A stretch of DNA of 64,000 nucleotides, from positions 62,001-126,000 of the forward strand of contig NZ_JACAXB010000008.1 in NCBI RefSeq assembly GCF_013391415.1, in the 5' to 3' direction. The stretch is from Aquitalea sp. LB_tupeE. Its GTDB lineage: Bacteria; Pseudomonadota; Gammaproteobacteria; Burkholderiales; Chromobacteriaceae. Positions 1 through 8,327 of the stretch are shown here, in pieces. The notes beneath the pieces were generated by a model. The model saw nothing but the letters and a program-made list of their open reading frames with translations, was not told where the DNA came from and made no database searches. Within the stretch, counting starts at the first letter, position 1; each line of letters starts with the position of its first letter. The position numbers and the translations under genes were made by a program.

Positions 1-1
1 A

Positions 2-1105
<1,104 letters not shown>

Positions 1106-1142
1106 TCAGCCCCCAACAGGCAGTCCTTGCCTGCTAGCCCAC

Positions 1143-1176
1143 AGCGGTATCGCCTTCTCCGGTGATACCGCTTTTT
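1143..1176 (+). terminator. Intrinsic terminator after katG
   Basis: Inverted repeat AGCGGTATC / GATACCGCT (arms 1143-1151 and 1164-1172) with a 12-nt loop, followed by TTTTT. It lies 38 bp after the katG stop and would end katG transcription. Confidence 0.88.
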
Positions 1177-1308
1177 CATTTCCAGCTTGGCATCCGGACT
1201 TGCTAGCAGCGCAATACCGTCTCTCATTGATATCCCGGCGGCGAGCTGTACAATGGCAAACCTTCATTTAAATTAGCAATTGAAGCTTAAATATTATAAA
1301 TTTTACTT

Positions 1309-1327
1309 GCGAATAATTATCATTAAA
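1309..1327. promoter_or_regulatory. Putative Fur box before a 40-aa ORF
   Basis: Read on the minus strand the 19 bp are TTTAATGATAATTATTCGC, matching the classical Fur consensus GATAATGATAATCATTATC at 14 of 19 positions by hand alignment. The site is 31 bp upstream of the small ORF at 1359 and lies in an AT-rich stretch suited to a promoter. It shares GCGAATAATT with the site in front of feoAB (5559-5577), which supports a common regulator. The alignment was made by eye. Confidence 0.6.
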
Positions 1328-1358
1328 ATACAAATATCAACCTCTACAGGAGCGTTTC

Positions 1359-1481
1359 ATGTCCCAAAACAAACACAAGCCTGCCGTCAAATGGCAGCAG
1401 ATTCGTGTGATTACCGGATTGCTGATTGTTTGCAGTGGCTGGGGCTGGATGATTGAGTCGGTGGTACAAGGCACGATGTAG
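1359..1481 (+). CDS. Small predicted membrane protein, 40 aa, probably iron-regulated
   Basis: I do not recognise this protein. It begins MSQNKHKPAVKWQQIRVITG, a basic, polar N-terminus of about 15 residues, followed by one hydrophobic stretch (VITGLLIVCSGWGWMIE, about residues 18-33) that could span the membrane, then a short tail. The start is supported by AGGAG at 1348-1352, 6 bp before the ATG. A candidate Fur box sits just upstream and katG, an oxidative-stress gene, lies before it. Small single-span proteins of this kind can be subunits or modulators of larger complexes, but no function can be assigned. Its shortness leaves some doubt that it is translated; the good ribosome-binding site is the main support. 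Confidence 0.55.
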   Translation: MSQNKHKPAVKWQQIRVITGLLIVCSGWGWMIESVVQGTM

Positions 1482-1631
1482 TAACCGTCACATTTGGCCA
1501 ACAGCAGACGGGTTAGCCACAATGCTTTATTGTCTTGCCAGCGCCGGACAGCATTACTATTTCTTAATAGTAAATAATATGATGACAAAATAGCCATTTT
1601 TTTAACATGGCAATCCCATTAAGCTGTTCAC

Positions 1632-2438
1632 ATGGCAATTACCACAGGCATGACAATCATGAGCACCCGACAAGCAGCACTGTTCATTTCACATGGCGCC
1701 CCTACCCTGCCGCTGGAAGACAGCCCGACACGCCACTTTCTGACCCGACTGGGTGAAACGCTGCCGCGTCCCCGTGCCATTGTGGTGGTTTCAGCGCACT
1801 GGGAAACCAGCATTCCCACCGTCAACCTGGCTGCCAAGCCAGAAACCATGTACGACTTCGGTGGTTTTCCGGCAGCGCTCTACACCTTGCGCTATCCGGC
1901 CAGCACCGACCTTGGCCTGGCCGCAGATGTGGTAGACCGGCTACGCAATGCCGGGCTTCGGGTGGGCACCACCGACCAGCGCGCACTGGACCATGGCATG
2001 TGGACACCGCTGATGTTGATGTACCCGGCAGCAGATATCCCGCTGGTGATGGTGTCCCTGCCGCATAACGCAAGCGGGGAGACCTATTTCCAGATGGGGC
2101 GTGCGCTACGGGATCTGCGCGATGACAATGTACTTATCATCGGTTCTGGCAGCTATACCCACAATCTGTGGCAACTGAGCCGCGATGGCAGTGCGCCACA
2201 AGCCTGGACCGAAGCTTTTGCCCAATGGATGGACCAGGCATTGCTGGAAAACCGTCAGCAGGACATTCTCAACTGGAAACGGAATGCCCCGCTGGCCAGG
2301 GAAAACCACCCTACCGACGAACACTTCAATCCTCTGCTGGTGATGATGGGTGCAGCCACGGACAATACCGCGCCGGTAAAACTGCACGACGACTGGCGCA
2401 TGGGTTCACTCTCCATGGCGTGCTGGCAATTTGACTAA
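1632..2438 (+). CDS. LigB/DODA-family extradiol dioxygenase
   Basis: Member of the class III extradiol ring-cleavage family that includes plant DOPA 4,5-dioxygenase and E. coli YgiD, which use a non-haem Fe(II) or Zn. Diagnostic segments are the N-terminal LFISHGAPTLPLEDSPTRHFL (metal-ligand His), VVVSAHWETSIPTVN (second His), DFGGFPAALYTLRYPA, LDHGMWTPLMLMYPAADIPLVMVSL, a late SGSYTHNLW and HPTDEHFNPLLVMMGAA. Length (268 aa) is typical. The start is uncertain: ATGs occur at 1632, 1650 and 1659, and the last gives the family-like N-terminus MSTRQAALFISHG, but none has a clear ribosome-binding site. The physiological substrate is unknown, as for most bacterial members. It stands alone and is convergent with the next gene. 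Confidence 0.85.
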   Translation: MAITTGMTIMSTRQAALFISHGAPTLPLEDSPTRHFLTRLGETLPRPRAIVVVSAHWETSIPTVNLAAKPETMYDFGGFPAALYTLRYPASTDLGLAADVVDRLRNAGLRVGTTDQRALDHGMWTPLMLMYPAADIPLVMVSLPHNASGETYFQMGRALRDLRDDNVLIIGSGSYTHNLWQLSRDGSAPQAWTEAFAQWMDQALLENRQQDILNWKRNAPLARENHPTDEHFNPLLVMMGAATDNTAPVKLHDDWRMGSLSMACWQFD

Positions 2439-2485
2439 TCAGGTAGCAGGCCCTTTGCCAGAGGGCCTCTACCTTGAACAGGCGG

Positions 2486-3424
2486 TCACAGGGTTTTCAG
2501 CTTGCCACGGAAGTCAGCCAGGCACTGATAGCCTTTTGCTTCCATCAGCATGGCCAGCTCCTGCAGGATGCGGGCAAAAGCCCCCTCACCCTCCTCATAA
2601 AGGCAGGTGCCAATCTGTACCGCAGTGGCTCCAGCCAGGATATGCATGAACGCCTCCCGGCCACTGCTGATGCCACCGCAGCCCACCACATGCTTGTCCG
2701 GCAAGCGCCGGACAAACTCGCGCACATTGGCCAGTGCCGTGGGTAATACATAAGCCCCGCCCAGCCCGCCCAGCCCGTCCTTGGGCTTGATCACCACGCA
2801 CTCGCGCTCCGGGTCGATCACCAATCCATTACCAATCGAATTGATGCAGGTAACAAAGCGCAAACGCGGGAAAGCATTGAGCACCCCAGCCATCTGATCA
2901 AAATGTACCGGGTCGAAATAGGGCGGCAACTTGACGCCGAACACGCCGGGATAGACATCACTCATGGCCTGCAAGCTTGCCAGACAAGCGGCAGGATCGT
3001 AGCCCAGCTGAGGCTTGCCAGGCAGGTTGGGACAAGACAGGTTGACTTCGGGTATGCAGGGCAGGTATTGCTCGGCCAGGCTGGCCAGCATCTGCAGATT
3101 GTCTTGCAGACTCATGCCAGACAGCGACAGGAACAGCGGTTTGCCAGCTTCATACGGGTAGCCACGCGCATAGTCCAGATAGTAGTCAAACCCGGCATTG
3201 GGCAGGCCCATCGAATTGATGCTGCCCAGCAGTGTTGCACAGTAGCGCGGCTCCGGATTGCCTTCTCTTGGCTGCAAGGTGCAGCTCTTGCTGATGACAG
3301 CACCGGCAGCAGAATGACGGACTTGCTCCAGCTCTTCCACCGAGCGGCACATCACACCGGAGGCATTGTACAAAGGATTGGTCATGGTCAGACCAAGCCA
3401 GGAAACAGACAGGTCTAGCCGCAT
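2486..3424 (-). CDS. Class 1A dihydroorotate dehydrogenase-like flavoprotein
   Basis: A cytosolic FMN-dependent enzyme of the class 1A (fumarate-linked, Lactococcus PyrDA-type) DHOD family, which oxidises dihydroorotate to orotate in pyrimidine synthesis. Seen: NASGVMCRS near residue 20, SKSCTLQPREGNPEPRY with the FMN-contacting Lys near 46, NSMGLPNAGFDYYLDY near 70, NLSCPNLPGKPQ with the catalytic base Cys at about 131 (class 2 enzymes have Ser), GVKLPPYFD, INSIGNGLVID, GGLGGAYVLPTALANV, VGCGGISSGREAFMHILAGATAVQIGT. The length of 312 aa is normal. The start at 3424 is preferred because GAGG lies 9 nt upstream. Most proteobacteria use membrane class 2 PyrD, so this is probably an additional enzyme; whether dihydroorotate is its substrate is inferred from the conserved active site only. 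Confidence 0.88.
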   Translation of the reverse strand: MRLDLSVSWLGLTMTNPLYNASGVMCRSVEELEQVRHSAAGAVISKSCTLQPREGNPEPRYCATLLGSINSMGLPNAGFDYYLDYARGYPYEAGKPLFLSLSGMSLQDNLQMLASLAEQYLPCIPEVNLSCPNLPGKPQLGYDPAACLASLQAMSDVYPGVFGVKLPPYFDPVHFDQMAGVLNAFPRLRFVTCINSIGNGLVIDPERECVVIKPKDGLGGLGGAYVLPTALANVREFVRRLPDKHVVGCGGISSGREAFMHILAGATAVQIGTCLYEEGEGAFARILQELAMLMEAKGYQCLADFRGKLKTL

Positions 3425-3499
3425 GTTCACTTGCCTCAACATCAAAAGGCGCAGTGTGAGCCGACATGCCAGCCCCGGTACTGCGCCACGTCAAGCACC

Positions 3500-3528
3500 A
3501 TGAAAAACGGCCGCTTGGCGGCCGTTTT
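3500..3528 (-). terminator. Intrinsic terminator after feoAB
   Basis: Near-symmetrical hairpin AAAACGGCCGC / GCGGCCGTTTT (3504-3514 and 3518-3528). Read on the minus strand it ends in TTTTT, 20 bp beyond the feoB stop. The A/T flanks could also let it work in the plus direction. Confidence 0.85.
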
Positions 3529-3546
3529 CAGACAAGGCAGGACGCA

Positions 3547-5316
3547 TCAGCGCAAATAGTGAACCCCCTGATAGAAGACAAAGGCGATGACCCAGGCCAG
3601 CAATACCGACCATGCCACTGACAGCGCAGTAAAGGCGCGGCTTTTTGACTCACGCCGTATTGCAGCAACCGTGGACAAACAAGGCACATAAATCAGGGTG
3701 AAAATCAAAAAGCTCATGGCCGAAGACCAGTCCAGATGGTGCAGCAACGCCGCGCCAAGGCCTGCTTCCGGCACACCGTAAATGACAGCCAGGCCGCCGA
3801 GCAGAATTTCCTTGGCCACAAAGCCCACCAGCAGGGCAACGGCCAGTTCATGCCGGATGCCAATGGGGTCGAGTACCGGTGCCATCACGCTGCCCAAGAT
3901 ATCTGCCAGCGTCTTGTCCTGGCCTGCCGGGATATGGGACACCAGCCACACCAATACCACGCCCATCAGGATGAAGCTGGAGGCCAGTTCCAGAAAGGCA
4001 CGCACTTCACCAGCCGCCCGGATCAGCATATGACGCAGGCCCGGCAGGCGGTAAGGCGGCAGCTCCAGCAAAAATGCCTCGTTACCACGATAACGATGCT
4101 TGAACACCCAGGCAGTGAAAATGGCTACTGCAAAGCTGAGCAGATACAGTAGCAGCAACACCCAGGGCGCCTGCTGTGGCCGGAACAATATGCCGGAGAA
4201 AAACACTACCACCTGCAAGCGGGCCGAACACAGGGAAAAAGGAATGATCAACATGGTAAGCAAGCGTTGTTTGCGCTCGCGCATCACCCGCGTTCCAAGT
4301 ATGGCGGGGACATTACAACCAAAACCCATCAGCTGCATGACGAAGCCACGCCCATCCAGCCCCAGCCGGGCCATGAAGGCATCTGTCAGATAAGCTGCCC
4401 GTGCCAGATAGCCGCTATCCTCCACCATGGCCATCAGGATGAAGAACACGAACAGAATGGGCGCAAAGGTCAGCACGGTGGATACCCCCTGCCAGATACC
4501 ATCCAGCAGCAGGCTTTGCGCAATGGCCGGCAATGGAGCAAGCCAATGCCCAAGCGCAGCTTCCTTGAACCAGTCCAGCCCGGAGCCAACCAGGTCTTGC
4601 AGCGGTGTGCCAATCTGGTAGGTCAAGTTGAACAGCAGGGCCATGAAACCGAAAAACAACGGCAAGCCCAGCCATGGATGCATCAACCAGGCATCCACCT
4701 TTTCGGTCTGCCCCACCGGCAGCACCGGCGGCAAGCTCCACACCCCCTGCAAACAAGCATGCGCCAGTGCAATGGCCTGCTGGGTTTCAGGCACCTTATC
4801 CAACTGGGCGTGCACGGCTGGCTCTGCGCCGGAAGCCTGCCTGTTCAACATGTCCATCAGGCGCGGCCAGCCTTCCATGCGCTTGGCAGACACCAGCGCT
4901 ACCGACACGCCCAGCTTTTTCTGCAAGGCATCAACATCCAGCTGGATACCCATCAGCCTGGCTTCATCCGCCATATTCAAGACCACGACAGCGGGCAGGC
5001 CACTGGCCAGTATCTGCATTGCCAGCGGCAGTTGACGGTCCAGCTGCGCGGCATTCAACACCAGCACCACGGCATCAAATGCAGTGCTCATCAGCACATC
5101 ACGGACCACGGCTTCATCGTCGGTATAGCCGGTCAGATCGTTGACGCCGGGCAAATCCACCAGCTCCACCATTCTGCCACCCAGCAACACACGCGCACTG
5201 GTCAGGTCCACCGTCAGACCTGGCCAGTTGCCTACACGCTGCGACATACCGGTGAGACGATTGAACAGGGTCGACTTGCCGGTATTGGGCAAACCAATCA
5301 AGGCAAAACGCTTCAT
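3547..5316 (-). CDS. feoB: Ferrous iron transporter FeoB (short form)
   Basis: Inner-membrane Fe(II) importer with an N-terminal G-protein domain. G1 GLPNTGKST is at residues 8-16; a G2-region Thr lies in GNWPGLTVD; G3 is DLPG, G4 NMAD and G5 SAK. After a helical linker comes the polytopic domain with the two characteristic gate segments: MVEDSGYLARAAYLTDAFMARLGLDGRGFVMQLMGFGCNVPAILGTR and the later SSFILMGVVLVWLVSH ... LLVGFVAKEILLGGLAVIYG, then PCLSTVAAIRRES. At 589 aa it is well short of the E. coli protein (about 770), mainly through shorter linkers and no long C-terminal tail; short forms are known. feoA overlaps its start by 4 bp (ATGA), so the two are translationally coupled. No FeoC gene is present. 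Confidence 0.97.
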   Translation of the reverse strand: MKRFALIGLPNTGKSTLFNRLTGMSQRVGNWPGLTVDLTSARVLLGGRMVELVDLPGVNDLTGYTDDEAVVRDVLMSTAFDAVVLVLNAAQLDRQLPLAMQILASGLPAVVVLNMADEARLMGIQLDVDALQKKLGVSVALVSAKRMEGWPRLMDMLNRQASGAEPAVHAQLDKVPETQQAIALAHACLQGVWSLPPVLPVGQTEKVDAWLMHPWLGLPLFFGFMALLFNLTYQIGTPLQDLVGSGLDWFKEAALGHWLAPLPAIAQSLLLDGIWQGVSTVLTFAPILFVFFILMAMVEDSGYLARAAYLTDAFMARLGLDGRGFVMQLMGFGCNVPAILGTRVMRERKQRLLTMLIIPFSLCSARLQVVVFFSGILFRPQQAPWVLLLLYLLSFAVAIFTAWVFKHRYRGNEAFLLELPPYRLPGLRHMLIRAAGEVRAFLELASSFILMGVVLVWLVSHIPAGQDKTLADILGSVMAPVLDPIGIRHELAVALLVGFVAKEILLGGLAVIYGVPEAGLGAALLHHLDWSSAMSFLIFTLIYVPCLSTVAAIRRESKSRAFTALSVAWSVLLAWVIAFVFYQGVHYLR

Positions 5317-5543
5317 TCAGCCACCTTTACCCGAATGAAACGCGCCAGGCTGCGGCGCAGCAAAAACCGGGTACACCCCACCTCCAGCACCAAAGGCCCA
5401 CCAAAAGGTGCGCGGCGCGACAAACAAAACTGACTGCCGGGAATCAAGCCAAATGCGGCAACGCGGCGAACTGCCTCATCGGACAGTTCAAGACTGTCAA
5501 CCACCCCTTTACACCCCAGCGGAAACTTGTCGAGTGACACCAT
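5313..5543 (-). CDS. feoA: Ferrous iron transport accessory protein FeoA
   Basis: 76-aa SH3-like cytoplasmic partner of FeoB. The sequence MVSLDKFPLGCKGVVDSLEL, followed by AVRRVAAFGLIPGSQFCLSRRAPFGGPLVLEVG and a basic RFLLRRSLARFIRV, has the usual FeoA order (turn, xLGLxPG segment, PxGGP loop). A longer in-frame reading upstream is possible, but the ATG at 5543 gives the standard family length, and the upstream sequence contains the predicted Fur box and so must be non-coding promoter DNA. Its stop overlaps the feoB start. Confidence 0.93.
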   Translation of the reverse strand: MVSLDKFPLGCKGVVDSLELSDEAVRRVAAFGLIPGSQFCLSRRAPFGGPLVLEVGCTRFLLRRSLARFIRVKVAE

Positions 5544-5558
5544 GTGCTGCCCAATAAC

Positions 5559-5577
5559 GCGAATAATTTGCATTATT
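5559..5577. promoter_or_regulatory. Putative Fur box upstream of feoAB
   Basis: On the feo (minus) strand the 19 bp AATAATGCAAATTATTCGC match the Fur consensus GATAATGATAATCATTATC at 13 of 19 positions by hand. They lie 16 bp before the feoA ATG. A further GATTATTGCGTACAATAAT-like half-site adjoins it upstream, as in multi-dimer Fur operators. Iron repression of feoAB by Fur is established in many proteobacteria. Confidence 0.65.
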
Positions 5578-5762
5578 GTACGCAATAATCCCCTCGCTCT
5601 GTAAGGCTTTGCACGGCAGGATGAGGCCAACCCTTGAGCCATATCAATCTGCTCCGGCCGGACGGCAGGAACCGCAGCGTAATCCGTTTGCAAATGTGGC
5701 CCTGATGCTGCATAGCGTTTAGAATCTGCCTCATCTCCAATTTCTGTAACGGACCCCCGACC

Positions 5763-6332
5763 ATGAGTATCAAATCCGACAAGTGGATCCGCCGTATGGC
5801 GCAGGATCACAACATGATCGAGCCGTTTGAATACAACCAGATCAAGAACATCAATGGCGAGAAGGTGATTTCCTTCGGCACCTCTAGCTATGGCTACGAT
5901 ATTCGCTGTGCCGACGAATTCAAGGTTTTCACCAACATCAACAGCACCATTGTCGATCCGAAAAATTTTGACCCGGACTCATTTGTCGAAGTCTCCGGCA
6001 AAGGCTATTGCATCATTCCTCCCAATAGTTTTGCCTTGGCACGCACGGTAGAGTACTTCCGCATTCCCCGTTCGGTGCTGACCGTTTGCCTGGGTAAATC
6101 GACTTATGCGCGCTGTGGCATCATCGTCAACGTGACCCCTTTCGAACCGGAATGGGAAGGCTATGTCACACTGGAATTTTCCAATACCACCCCGTTGCCG
6201 GCCAAAATCTACGCCAATGAAGGCGTGGCACAAGTGCTGTTTTTTGAGTCCGACGAAGTGTGTGATGTGTCCTATGCCGATCGCGCGGGCAAATACATGG
6301 GCCAAGTTGGCGTTACCCTGCCACGCCCCTGA
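5763..6332 (+). CDS. dcd: dCTP deaminase
   Basis: Converts dCTP to dUTP, which dUTPase then hydrolyses to feed dTMP synthesis. The 189-aa sequence matches the trimeric Dcd family end to end: [14 protein letters not shown] at the start, [21 protein letters not shown] (nucleotide-binding), [49 protein letters not shown] with the catalytic Arg and Glu region, and a C-terminal [14 protein letters not shown]. The ATG at 5763 gives the standard length; no strong ribosome-binding site is visible. It is monocistronic: it diverges from feoAB and is followed by its own terminator. Confidence 0.97.
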   Translation: MSIKSDKWIRRMAQDHNMIEPFEYNQIKNINGEKVISFGTSSYGYDIRCADEFKVFTNINSTIVDPKNFDPDSFVEVSGKGYCIIPPNSFALARTVEYFRIPRSVLTVCLGKSTYARCGIIVNVTPFEPEWEGYVTLEFSNTTPLPAKIYANEGVAQVLFFESDEVCDVSYADRAGKYMGQVGVTLPRP

Positions 6333-6366
6333 ATACCGCATGGCCAACCTGGCCGGCAGTAAAGAC

Positions 6367-6397
6367 AAGGACAGCTTATGGCTGTCCTTTTTTGTTT
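6367..6397 (+). terminator. Intrinsic terminator after dcd
   Basis: Stem AAGGACAGC / GCTGTCCTT (6367-6375 and 6381-6389) with a 5-nt loop, running into TTTTTTGTTT, 35 bp beyond the dcd stop. Confidence 0.9.
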
Positions 6398-6439
6398 GGT
6401 ATGCAATTAAAAGCAGCTCGCATTATTGCTGCCTTGTTC

Positions 6440-6544
6440 TAGGATGAACTGTACGAAACAGTTTTCCTCGCAAGTCAATCAGCCTTTATTACAGTTTCTT
6501 CTTGGGGCGTCGCGGTTCCCCCTTGCCGTAACGCCCCTTTTTTT
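6440..6544 (+). ncRNA. Candidate small RNA between dcd and the next gene (weak)
   Basis: After dcd's own terminator the plus strand holds a second stem-loop AACTGT / ACAGTT (6447-6452 and 6458-6463), about 40 nt of unpaired pyrimidine-rich sequence (including CAGTTTCTTCTTG), and a second intrinsic terminator (6504-6544). No gene lies between the two terminators, so the second one implies either read-through or a separate short transcript. A -10-like TAGGAT sits at 6440-6445 but I see no convincing -35. The start of any RNA is therefore unknown. Confidence 0.3.
6504..6544 (+). terminator. Orphan intrinsic terminator
   Basis: Stem GGGGCGT / ACGCCCC (6504-6510 and 6531-6537), extended inside by CGG/CCG, followed by T7. 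It lies 172 bp beyond dcd and after another terminator, with no gene ending here on the plus strand. Confidence 0.85.
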
Positions 6545-6638
6545 GCGCTCAAATAAATACAAATGAATATATTAAAATTATTAAAATTCCATAAAGATAA
6601 AATCCATTGCACCGAACACCACCGCATGGCATGGCCCC

Positions 6639-6670
6639 AAACAGAACAGGGCCAGCAAAAGCTGACCCTG
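6639..6670 (-). terminator. Terminator of the 104-aa gene
   Basis: Ten-pair hairpin read on the minus strand as CAGGGTCAGC-TTTT-GCTGGCCCTG with one G-T pair, followed by a moderately T-rich tail (TTCTGTTT), 33 bp beyond the stop of the gene at 6704-7018. Confidence 0.65.
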
Positions 6671-6703
6671 GCCCGTACCCACTCCCCACAAACCCGACGC
6701 AGA

Positions 6704-7018
6704 CTAAATCACTTCACTTGCCTTCTGGCAGGGGTCCGCCATCAACACCCTGGCGGCTTCGGCCAAGGCGTCCAGATCCTCATCCAGATGTTCCTGCAAA
6801 TCCATCAAGGCGGCCCGCAATACCACCGCAGCCAACGCTGACTGCTTGTCACTGACACCAAACACATGCGACAGCACCCGCAATTCACGACAGCTGTTCA
6901 GATCCAGTGGAATTTCCAGCATGCGCACTGCATCGACATGAATGACTTCATCAGCCACCATTCCCTTGCTGCGACAACTTTCCAGCTCGCCCAGCAAGCC
7001 CTTCAGAGCCAGTCCCAT
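6704..7018 (-). CDS. Hypothetical protein, 104 aa
   Basis: I do not recognise a family. The protein is acidic and mostly helical, without signal peptide or membrane segment. An LLGELESCRSKG start is followed by DEVIHVDAVRMLEIPLDLNSCRELRVLSHVFGVSDKQSALAAVVLRAALMDLQEHLDEDLDALAEAARVLMADP. The central part (VSDKQSALAAVVLRAALMDL) reads like a short helix-turn-helix or dimerisation helix pair, but this is only an impression. The ATG at 7018 has AAGGAG four bases upstream. It is flanked by its own terminator and by a terminator of the ychJ-like gene, so it is transcribed alone. Confidence 0.7.
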   Translation of the reverse strand: MGLALKGLLGELESCRSKGMVADEVIHVDAVRMLEIPLDLNSCRELRVLSHVFGVSDKQSALAAVVLRAALMDLQEHLDEDLDALAEAARVLMADPCQKASEVI

Positions 7019-7159
7019 CACACTCTCCTTTTAGCTTCCATTTAACCTTAGCTCCGGACAGAGCCCCGACCAAGAACAGGCAGCCAAGATGTTGACTTGA
7101 AACAAGATCTTCACGATTCCGGCCCCGGCGGATAGCGATAAAAATCATCATGTACAATG

Positions 7160-7195
7160 CAAAAATGGCTGCCCTATCACCATAGGACAGCCATT
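7160..7195 (-). terminator. Intrinsic terminator downstream of the YchJ-like gene
   Basis: Long interrupted hairpin: AATGGCTG / CAGCCATT (7164-7171 and 7188-7195) enclosing CCTAT / ATAGG, with a TTTTT tail on the minus strand. It lies about 100 bp beyond the stop at 7295, so the mRNA would have a long 3' untranslated tail. Confidence 0.82.
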
Positions 7196-7294
7196 CTCAA
7201 ATACCAGCGACAACCATCACGCCAAGGGAAAAACCACAGCTGGCAACGTTGGCCGCTGCACCGCAAGCTTGCGGCCCAAGCAACATACAGGCAA

Positions 7295-7705
7295 TCAGCC
7301 TTCTTCGGCATCTCCGTCGACATAGAACCAGCGGCCATCTTCTTTACGGAAGCGACTGATTTCGTGCAGCCGTTGTGCCCGGCCATTCACCTTGTAGCGC
7401 GCAACAAACTCAACCACCCCGGCCTCATCATCCTTGCCACCGGCTTGAGTACTGAGAATATCCAGTGCCATCCATTTGACAAAGCGCTCTTCACGCGACA
7501 AATCCAGTTCAGCCGGGCGGGTGGAAGCATGCCAACTGGCCAGCAGGTAGTCTGCATTGTTCATGGTGTAAGCGGCATAACGAGAACGCATCAGGCTTTC
7601 GGCATTGGGAGCAGCCTCCTGGCCATTGATATAACGACCACAGCAGTCCTGAAAAGATGCAGGCAGCCCGCAAGGACAGCCCGTGGATTGTTTTTTCTTG
7701 CTCAT
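7295..7705 (-). CDS. ychJ: YchJ-family (UPF0225) SEC-C motif protein
   Basis: The N-terminal CPCGLPASFQDCCGRYINGQ (residues about 10-29) is the SEC-C zinc-binding motif (C-x-C ... C-C) used for protein or ribosome contact in SecA and related proteins. It is followed by the YchJ core with ESLMRSRYAAYTMNNADYLLASWH and FVARYKVNGRAQRLHEISRFRKEDGRWFYVDGD, an NTF2-like fold in known structures. The length of 136 aa is close to E. coli YchJ (about 150). The function of the family is unproven. It follows the lipoprotein gene by 8 bp and probably shares its mRNA. Confidence 0.9.
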   Translation of the reverse strand: MSKKKQSTGCPCGLPASFQDCCGRYINGQEAAPNAESLMRSRYAAYTMNNADYLLASWHASTRPAELDLSREERFVKWMALDILSTQAGGKDDEAGVVEFVARYKVNGRAQRLHEISRFRKEDGRWFYVDGDAEEG

Positions 7706-7713
7706 TGTTTCTA

Positions 7714-8190
7714 TTAGCCCAGCGCGGGCAATCCGTAGAGTTTCAACAGAAAATTGGTAAAAACAGGTTGTGGCGGCTTAGGCTGCATTTTGGGCCAACG
7801 TCGGAGCCACTCCCGCAGACGCATTTCCATCCGGGACTGCGATTCTTCCTGAGTCATCTGGCCGGCATCACGTTGCACGGCCAGGTAGCGGTACATGGCA
7901 AAGCAGTTGTCATCAACCTGATTGGCACCGACCAGACGCAAACGATAGACATTGAGCTGGTCGGCCGCGGCAACACGGCTCATGCTGCCGGTTTTGACCT
8001 TGTCCGCCAAACGATTTGCTTCTTTCAACAGCAAATCCACCTTGCTGTCAGCAGGACTAGCGGTCACAGCAGGGCGTGGGGAATGGCTGCCAGCGTTTTG
8101 TGGTGCCGCAGGCTGTTGCAATAAACTGCATGCACTGAGCAAAAAGGACAGCACCGCTAGTTGCAGCAAGGTCTTCAGGATGGAAAGCAT
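7714..8190 (-). CDS. Predicted lipoprotein, 158 aa
   Basis: The start at 8190 gives a classical lipoprotein signal peptide: MLSILKTLLQLAVLSFLLSAC, with lipobox LSAC and the acylated Cys at about 21. A Pro/Ala/Ser-rich linker (QQPAAPQNAGSHSPRPAVTASPA) precedes a helical domain (KVDLLLKEANRLADKVKTGSMSRVAAADQLNVYRLRLVGANQVDDNCFAMYRYLAVQRDAGQMTQEESQSRMEMRLREWLRRWP). No Asp follows the Cys, so outer-membrane sorting is likely under the +2 rule. I recognise no family. Longer in-frame starts upstream would spoil the signal peptide and are rejected. Confidence 0.82.
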   Translation of the reverse strand: MLSILKTLLQLAVLSFLLSACSLLQQPAAPQNAGSHSPRPAVTASPADSKVDLLLKEANRLADKVKTGSMSRVAAADQLNVYRLRLVGANQVDDNCFAMYRYLAVQRDAGQMTQEESQSRMEMRLREWLRRWPKMQPKPPQPVFTNFLLKLYGLPALG

Positions 8191-8266
8191 GGCGGTAGTG
8201 TAGCGGATGTCAGGCAATCTTGGACAAAATCCACCATCATTCAGTTCGAGAAGCAGCAAAAATGAC

Positions 8267-8300
8267 AAAACCGACCGGCGGAGAATGCGCAGTCGGTTTT
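8267..8300. terminator. Terminator downstream of cysK
   Basis: Arms AAAACCGAC and GTCGGTTTT (8267-8275 and 8292-8300) with a 16-nt loop. Read leftward it ends the cysK transcript, with a T-rich tail. Confidence 0.75.
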
Positions 8301-8327
8301 ACCCGGCAAGCCTGTAAACAGTCAGTA

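Noticed and set aside
4267-5433. 388-codon plus-strand open frame
   Set aside because: Lies opposite feoB; His/Gln-rich composition is typical of an antisense shadow and has no family similarity.
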